Below are positions 6,804 through 10,519 of a stretch of DNA of 10,519 nt, piece after piece. The position numbers were made by a program, and so were the translations under genes. Source of the stretch: Promethearchaeota archaeon (GTDB taxonomy: Archaea > Asgardarchaeota > Lokiarchaeia > Sigyniarchaeales > SOKP01); assembly GCA_030615145.1 (NCBI GenBank), contig JAUWZT010000125.1:1-10519 (forward strand). Reading direction: 5' to 3'. Under the pieces are notes generated by a model. It did no database searches. It worked only from the letters and a program-made list of their open reading frames with translations, and was not told the DNA's origin. Numbering within the stretch: position 1 is the stretch's first letter; the number at the start of each line of letters is the position of its first letter.

Positions 6804-6820
6804 AAAATAAAAAATAAAAT
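6804..6820 (-). terminator. T-rich terminator of the thiolase-DUF35 operon
   Basis: On the minus strand this stretch reads as T-runs broken by single A residues, just past the last gene of the operon at 6837. It would act as an archaeal U-tract terminator. Confidence 0.5.
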
Positions 6821-6836
6821 TGAGTAAGAATTTAAA

Positions 6837-7367
6837 TTATTCTTTTTTTATTTCAATATCCTTTGCATCGTCTTCTAAAACATCGTAATATTCAATGTCC
6901 ATTAAACCACCAGTAGGGTTTTCAATCCAATGAACCTTAACTGGCATTCCAATATAAGCATCTTTAAAATCAACTTCAGGATTTAATTGAGCCATAATTG
7001 CTGTATCTGCCCCATCTTGATGAACTAGAGTCATCGGTTTTTCTTGAACTTCTCCTGTTTCTGGGTCTTTAAGATAGACTATAGCATAAGTAGCAACTCT
7101 ACCAGTTTCCCGTAAATCAGTCCATCCATCAGGTTTAACAAAACATTTACCACATACTAGCCTAGGAGGAAAAAAGACCCTATTACATCCCGAACATTCA
7201 TTTCCTACTAATTTTTTCTCTTTTAATTTGTTTAAAAAAGGTTTCGTATGAGAAACATTAAATTTATACTTATAACTGGCTAAATACCAATTACCTGGCA
7301 TCGTTCGTGTTCTCACATAATCCTTTTTAATATAATCCAGAGATTTTCTTTGTGTTAATTTTGACAT
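6837..7367 (-). CDS. DUF35 zinc-ribbon/OB-fold acyl-CoA-binding protein (downstream copy)
   Basis: A protein of 176 residues with the standard DUF35 layout: an N-terminal helix, a zinc ribbon CSGC (58-61) and CGKC (72-75) separated by RVFFPPRLV, then an OB-fold (about 83-150) with GRVATYAIVYL and GMPVKVHW. DUF35 proteins bind and position CoA thioesters for a thiolase-superfamily partner. Known examples are the archaeal acetoacetyl-CoA thiolase/HMG-CoA synthase complex and the ChsH2 partner of the Ltp2 aldolase. The gene is last in a four-gene operon. Its Shine-Dalgarno site overlaps the end of the preceding thiolase-like gene, so translation is probably coupled. It likely partners that thiolase-like protein, which is an inference from adjacency. 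The C-terminal tail is acidic (EDDAKDIEIKKE). Confidence 0.9.
   Translation of the reverse strand: MSKLTQRKSLDYIKKDYVRTRTMPGNWYLASYKYKFNVSHTKPFLNKLKEKKLVGNECSGCNRVFFPPRLVCGKCFVKPDGWTDLRETGRVATYAIVYLKDPETGEVQEKPMTLVHQDGADTAIMAQLNPEVDFKDAYIGMPVKVHWIENPTGGLMDIEYYDVLEDDAKDIEIKKE
6843..6849 (+). terminator. Possible T-tract terminator of the alpha-glucosidase gene
   Basis: A seven-T run about 40 bases after the alpha-glucosidase stop codon, inside the 3' end of the convergent gene. It is the only good plus-strand T-tract nearby. Confidence 0.35.
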
Positions 7368-7372
7368 CTAAT

Positions 7373-7380
7373 TCACCTCC
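7373..7380 (-). promoter_or_regulatory. Shine-Dalgarno site of the downstream DUF35 gene
   Basis: The minus strand reads GGAGGTGA, five bases before the ATG at 7367. It includes the TGA stop of the upstream thiolase-like gene, so the two genes are probably translationally coupled. Confidence 0.85.
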
Positions 7381-8620
7381 ATTTTCTTTGTGGTTCGTCT
7401 GACATTACCATCATTGTACATAAATTCAGTGAACCACCCCAACCATGTCCTATAGAAGTATGTACTGTTTTTGGAACTTGATTACTCGCTTTTCCCATAA
7501 TCTGGAGAGCTGCTTCAGCTGGTCTTTCCATAGCAGAAGCTCCAATGGCATTTGTAGCATTGACACCACCAGAACAATTAATTGGTAATTCACCATTTAG
7601 AGCAGTTATTCCACTTTCATACATTTTAGGTGCAGTTGTTTCTTCAAATAAACCTAACTTTTCAACCCACATAAGTTCTTGATTTGGAAAAGGAGAATAA
7701 ACTTCAGCGTAATCTATTTCTTTTCTTGGAAATGAAATTCCTGCTTGACTATAAGCTAAATCAGAAGATTTCATAGCACCTAATTGATTTGAGGGATCTA
7801 TCTGCCCCGTACCACTTCCATCATAGCCAAGAACAGCAGTTTCATTAGCCACACTAGCAACACCATTAACATAAACAGGAATGTCGCACATATCTTTAGC
7901 TTTTTTTTCAGTCGTAAAAAGCATGGCACAGGCTCCATCCGAAGCAGGGCAAACCATACCATATCTTAATGGGAAAGAGATATAAGGAGTATCTATTACT
8001 TCTTCAATTGTCAAATTTGGCATCTTTAAATGAGACCACCAAGTTTTTGCGGCATTATGTCTATTTTGTACAACAACCCTTGCTAAATCTTCTTCTGTAA
8101 TATGAGTTTTACGCATATAATTAGTAGCTTGATACGCGGCTACACCAATAGCTGCTCCTGCGGATAAGAGGCGCGATAATTGGTCATAAGGTATCCCCAA
8201 TGTATTTAAAATAGAGATCTCGCCATAAGCTACACTGGCAAGACCAACACTCGTATCACCTATAGATTGCTGTTCAAATGCCACTGCTAAAACAGTATCA
8301 ACATTCGGTAACCCCGCTGTGACAGTGTAATAACCCGCAATTGCTACAGTTCCTCCCGTTGTACCACCAGTTGTAACTCTCAGTAAAGGTTTGTTCCTCG
8401 CACCCATCCAATCCGTCATCCATAATTCAGGTATATTTGCCCCTTCAAAGGCAGGCATATTACCATTTACAAATGCATCAATATCTTCAATTCCAATACT
8501 AGGTGCATTCTTTAGGCAATCTTCAATTGCTTCACTTACTAATTCAGGCATGCTTACATCAGAACGTTTGGAAGCATGTTCACTAAATCCTGCTGATACA
8601 ATTGCAACTTGTCTTCCCAT
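7373..8620 (-). CDS. Thiolase-like protein lacking the catalytic Cys/His (415 residues)
   Basis: A thiolase-fold protein related to the SCP-x/archaeal thiolase group. The fold is clear from the N-terminal VAIVSAGFSEHASKRSD, the middle VVVQNRHNAAK (182-192), ASDGACAMLF (226-235) and the end HGWGGSLNLCTMMVM. Catalytic residues are not those of a thiolase. The nucleophile region reads RVTTGGTTGGTVA (81-93), where archaeal thiolases have roughly KVEAACASGGAA, so the Cys position is Gly86. The GHP region is replaced by NCSGGVNATNAIGAS (348-362), without His. The VHDCF-type position is VYSPF, with Tyr308. It should therefore not perform ordinary Cys-based Claisen chemistry. A CoA-thioester aldolase like Ltp2, or a structural partner of the other thiolase-like subunit, is possible. 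The gene starts two bases after the preceding thiolase-like gene, with a strong Shine-Dalgarno site inside that gene's end. Confidence 0.88.
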   Translation of the reverse strand: MGRQVAIVSAGFSEHASKRSDVSMPELVSEAIEDCLKNAPSIGIEDIDAFVNGNMPAFEGANIPELWMTDWMGARNKPLLRVTTGGTTGGTVAIAGYYTVTAGLPNVDTVLAVAFEQQSIGDTSVGLASVAYGEISILNTLGIPYDQLSRLLSAGAAIGVAAYQATNYMRKTHITEEDLARVVVQNRHNAAKTWWSHLKMPNLTIEEVIDTPYISFPLRYGMVCPASDGACAMLFTTEKKAKDMCDIPVYVNGVASVANETAVLGYDGSGTGQIDPSNQLGAMKSSDLAYSQAGISFPRKEIDYAEVYSPFPNQELMWVEKLGLFEETTAPKMYESGITALNGELPINCSGGVNATNAIGASAMERPAEAALQIMGKASNQVPKTVHTSIGHGWGGSLNLCTMMVMSDEPQRKWR

Positions 8621-8622
8621 TT

Positions 8623-9765
8623 TTAATTACCTCCCTCCAATATAAATACAATATTATTTTGGGCACACATACCAATTTGCCCTGAAGCAATTGCTCTTTT
8701 AGCGTTTTTAACTTGATATCCATTTGCTTCTCCTCTTAATTGTTTAGCAGCTTCAATTATTCGTATTAAACCTGTTGCGCAAGGCGGATTACCACCTATA
8801 GCGCCACCAGAAGGATTAATTGAAATTTCTCCATTAATCTCAGAATTAACACTTGCACCCTCACCTTTCTTAGCTAGCCCTAAAGCTTCGGTAAATATTA
8901 ACTCCTCATGAGCATAGGCTTCAAATAATTCTGCTACATCAATTTCGCTTCTTGGATCCTTAATACCAGCGCTCTCAAATGCCGTCTTACCAGCCAATTC
9001 CATTGAATTACATTCAAATAAATTACGGTCTCCAAGATAATATTGTTCTTGAGAATATCCCACACCAGTAATCCAAACTGGATTATCAGTAATTTTTAAA
9101 GCTTGTTTTTCAGGTGCTAATAACAATGCAGCTACACCATCGCACGGTTGAGCCACCATTAATTCGGTAACAGGATCTGCATAAACATCTGATTCTAAAA
9201 CATCTTTAACAGTTATGTTCGTATTTTGAGCTTCTGCTAATGCTAAGGGGTTTTTTGCAGCATTTCTTCTATTTTTTACAGCAACTTTAGCAATATCCTC
9301 AGCACTGACCCCAAATTTTTCCATATATGCTCTCATCTGAAAACCCGCTGAAGTTATATCATTTACATAAGCAAGTGGTCTTTCCCATGTTGGATCAGTT
9401 TCAAATAACCGAGCTGAATGATATGGAAAGCATGAAGCCATACTTCCTCCCCACACCACAGCTAATTTATGATTACCTGATAATATTCGCATTAAACCAT
9501 ATAAAACACCATGGGCTCCATCCATCTCCACTTTACTCTCATCCGCCATATAACCACCACCAACTTCAACAGTAAAGCAATTTGAAATAGTACGACCATC
9601 GTAATAATCGTTTGTGCATGATACAACAGTAGAAATATCTTTTTTTTTCAAACCTGCCATATCGATTGCACCTCTTACTGCTTCGAAAATCATTTCATAA
9701 CGCCCATAATTCGCATCTGAATATAATTTTACTTGGTTATAACCAACAATTCCAACTTTTTCCAT
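8623..9765 (-). CDS. Thiolase-like protein lacking the catalytic Cys/His (380 residues)
   Basis: A second thiolase-fold protein, clearly diverged from its neighbour. It opens MEKVGIVGYNQVK and has VAVKNRRNAAKNP (161-173), QPCDGVAALLL (206-216), DVAELFEAYAHEELIF (276-291) and INPSGGAIGGNPPCATG (316-332). At the nucleophile position it reads SKVEMDGAHGVLYG (77-90), aligning Gly83 with the thiolase Cys. In the second motif GHP becomes GNP, so the His is Asn326. The VHDCF-type His is also absent (LFEAY, 280-284). The fold and CoA site seem kept while the thiolase catalytic set is lost. As with the adjacent gene, an aldolase or non-standard Claisen role with a DUF35 partner is inferred, and the substrate is unknown. 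The gene is second in the operon, right after the upstream DUF35 gene, with a Shine-Dalgarno site at 9773-9780. Confidence 0.88.
   Translation of the reverse strand: MEKVGIVGYNQVKLYSDANYGRYEMIFEAVRGAIDMAGLKKKDISTVVSCTNDYYDGRTISNCFTVEVGGGYMADESKVEMDGAHGVLYGLMRILSGNHKLAVVWGGSMASCFPYHSARLFETDPTWERPLAYVNDITSAGFQMRAYMEKFGVSAEDIAKVAVKNRRNAAKNPLALAEAQNTNITVKDVLESDVYADPVTELMVAQPCDGVAALLLAPEKQALKITDNPVWITGVGYSQEQYYLGDRNLFECNSMELAGKTAFESAGIKDPRSEIDVAELFEAYAHEELIFTEALGLAKKGEGASVNSEINGEISINPSGGAIGGNPPCATGLIRIIEAAKQLRGEANGYQVKNAKRAIASGQIGMCAQNNIVFILEGGN
8629..8636 (-). promoter_or_regulatory. Shine-Dalgarno site of the 415-residue thiolase-like gene
   Basis: The minus strand reads AGGGAGGT, eight bases before the ATG at 8620. 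It lies in the last codons of the upstream thiolase-like gene (encoding EGGN), which indicates coupled translation. Confidence 0.85.
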
Positions 9766-9772
9766 CTAAATC

Positions 9773-9780
9773 ATCACCCC
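9773..9780 (-). promoter_or_regulatory. Shine-Dalgarno site of the 380-residue thiolase-like gene
   Basis: The minus strand reads GGGGTGAT, seven bases before the ATG at 9765 and immediately after the TGA stop of the upstream DUF35 gene. Confidence 0.7.
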
Positions 9781-10242
9781 TCACATCTTTACGAAACCCT
9801 TAATATCTGAAGGGTCTCCTTTCGGTTTTTCGCTCCATTCTATTTTAACCTTCATTCCTGTTTTAACTTCCTCTGGTTTTATATTTAACAATCGATAAAT
9901 TATCGCTGTATTGCTCCCATCAATTTGTACCATGCCAAGAACTTGAGGTTTAGCCTTTCTTGAAGTTCTATCGTTAACTCTATATGGCGTGATGGTATAA
10001 TTCTTTAAGATACCAGTATCAGGCAAATCAACCCAATTCTCTTCTAGTGGAATTACTATGTTACATTTTCCACATATCTTTCTGGGAGGAACAAAAACAT
10101 CACCGCATTTTTGGCATTTATTGCCAATTAGCTTCTTTTTTTCAAAATTATCGTAAAATCTGTCCATGTATTGACCGACCCAGAAGTTAAAATCGGCACG
10201 AACTAGCCCCTTATTTGCAACAATTACTTTATTTTCACTCAT
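9781..10242 (-). CDS. DUF35 zinc-ribbon/OB-fold protein (upstream copy)
   Basis: A DUF35 protein of 153 residues, first gene of the operon. The zinc ribbon is CQKC (43-46) and CGKC (57-60) around GDVFVPPRKI, followed by an OB-fold with DTGILKNYTITPYRV, VLGMVQIDGSNTAIIYRLLN and GMKVKIEW. It has the same layout as the downstream DUF35 protein but differs in sequence, so the two are probably separate partners of the two thiolase-like proteins. The frame can be extended to an ATG at 10293, adding MLIILFVIIIKKKSEIK. I prefer MSENKVIV at 10242, because the extension looks like AT-rich leader DNA and the length then matches the paralogue up to the first CxxC. There is no Shine-Dalgarno site at either start, so the mRNA is probably leaderless. 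Confidence 0.88.
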   Translation of the reverse strand: MSENKVIVANKGLVRADFNFWVGQYMDRFYDNFEKKKLIGNKCQKCGDVFVPPRKICGKCNIVIPLEENWVDLPDTGILKNYTITPYRVNDRTSRKAKPQVLGMVQIDGSNTAIIYRLLNIKPEEVKTGMKVKIEWSEKPKGDPSDIKGFVKM

Positions 10243-10263
10243 TTTGATTTCGGATTTTTTTTT

Positions 10264-10273
10264 AATTATTATA
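10264..10273 (-). promoter_or_regulatory. Candidate TATA box of the DUF35-thiolase operon
   Basis: The minus strand reads TATAATAATT, centred about 26 bases before the ATG at 10242. This fits a leaderless transcript for the four-gene operon. The surrounding DNA is so AT-rich that other boxes are possible. Confidence 0.4.
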
Positions 10274-10350
10274 ACGAATAATATGATAAGCATATATTAA
10301 AAACTTTTAAAAAAATAATGATCCAAATAATAATATCATCTGAATGTTAT

Positions 10351-10443
10351 AATTATTTAAAAAAAAAAATTGGTTATTTACTTCCAGCATAAAAATTATT
10401 TAAAAAAAAATTGGTTGTGGTTAAAAAATTGGGTAGATTATTT
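10351..10443 (+). repeat. ATTATTTAAAAA repeats at 42-43 base spacing
   Basis: AATTATTT, then a run of 11 A and TTGGTT, spans 10351-10375. AATTATTT, then 9 A and TTGGTT, spans 10394-10416. A third, shorter copy, ATTATTTAAAAAA, starts at 10437 within the putative gene start. Copy starts are 43 and 42 bases apart. The first two lie just upstream of a probable gene and may be promoter-related or simply a local duplication. Confidence 0.5.
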
Positions 10444-10519
10444 AAAAAATTAGAAAATGAACTTTTAGGTTCTCCAGAAGAAACCATGGGTTTTTCCCGA
10501 GAGTTCTCTTCGTTTAAAC
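10417..10519 (+). CDS. Probable 5' end of an unknown gene, cut by the window edge
   Basis: A frame starting at GTG (or a TTG two codons earlier) stays open to the window end. It reads VVKKLGRLFKKLENELL, then GSPEETMGFSREFSSFK. The mix of basic and acidic residues with an amphipathic helix looks coding, unlike the N/F-rich translation of the opposite strand. An in-frame stop lies at 10390-10392. No Shine-Dalgarno site is visible, which fits a leaderless start. The product cannot be identified from 34 residues. Confidence 0.4.
   Translation, partial: MVKKLGRLFKKLENELLGSPEETMGFSREFSSFK

Noticed and set aside
9327..9575. Plus-strand ORF of 82 residues inside the 380-residue thiolase-like gene
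   Set aside because: It is antisense to a clear thiolase-fold gene; the His/Pro/Tyr-rich product is a shadow translation.
10373..10518. Minus-strand open frame of about 48 residues at the right edge
   Set aside because: Its product is rich in Asn, Phe and Leu from A/T tracts; the plus-strand frame looks more like a protein.

Overview
The window looks like a chromosomal segment of an Asgard archaeon, probably from the Lokiarchaeota (Promethearchaeota) group. The evidence is mixed. The DNA is AT-rich, and several first genes have archaeal TATA boxes about 26-29 bases before the start codon and no ribosome binding site. Genes inside operons instead have strong GGAGGTGA-type sites. The leucine-rich-repeat protein at the left edge carries an N-terminal region that I associate with large Lokiarchaeal LRR families. 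The paired DUF35 and thiolase-like genes also fit archaea. The lineage is inferred and was not tested by a search.

Layout, left to right. (1) 2-1228 (+): an LRR protein, possibly missing a few N-terminal residues at the window edge. (2) 1238-1987 (-): a protein of about 249 residues that I do not recognise. It converges on the LRR gene and has no ATG near its apparent start. (3) 2042-2230 (+): a doubtful 62-residue ORF with one CxxC. (4) 2214-3347 (-): a two-gene operon encoding a tandemly duplicated 2TM membrane protein and then a PadR-type regulator with a C-terminal zinc ribbon. (5) 3348-3783: a very AT-rich divergent intergenic region holding a cluster of short ATAATCAT-type repeats that may be an operator. 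(6) 3784-4437 (+): a PAP2-family membrane phosphatase. (7) 4496-5026 (-): a small nitroreductase, sharing a short divergent promoter region with (8) 5130-6803 (+), a GH13 alpha-glucosidase. (9) 6837-10242 (-): a tightly packed four-gene operon, transcribed DUF35, thiolase-like, thiolase-like, DUF35. (10) 10417-10519 (+): the probable start of another gene that leaves the window.

Two parts stand out. In the four-gene operon, two different thiolase-fold proteins each have a DUF35 partner, yet both lack the nucleophilic cysteine and the GHP histidine of ordinary thiolases. This argues against simple acetyl-CoA acetyltransferase activity. It recalls the steroid-degrading Ltp2-ChsH2(DUF35) aldolase, a thiolase-superfamily enzyme with a rebuilt active site. 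The 2TM/PadR-zinc-ribbon operon with its upstream repeat cluster looks like a small self-contained regulatory unit whose signal and targets are unknown. The remaining genes are ordinary metabolic or accessory genes.
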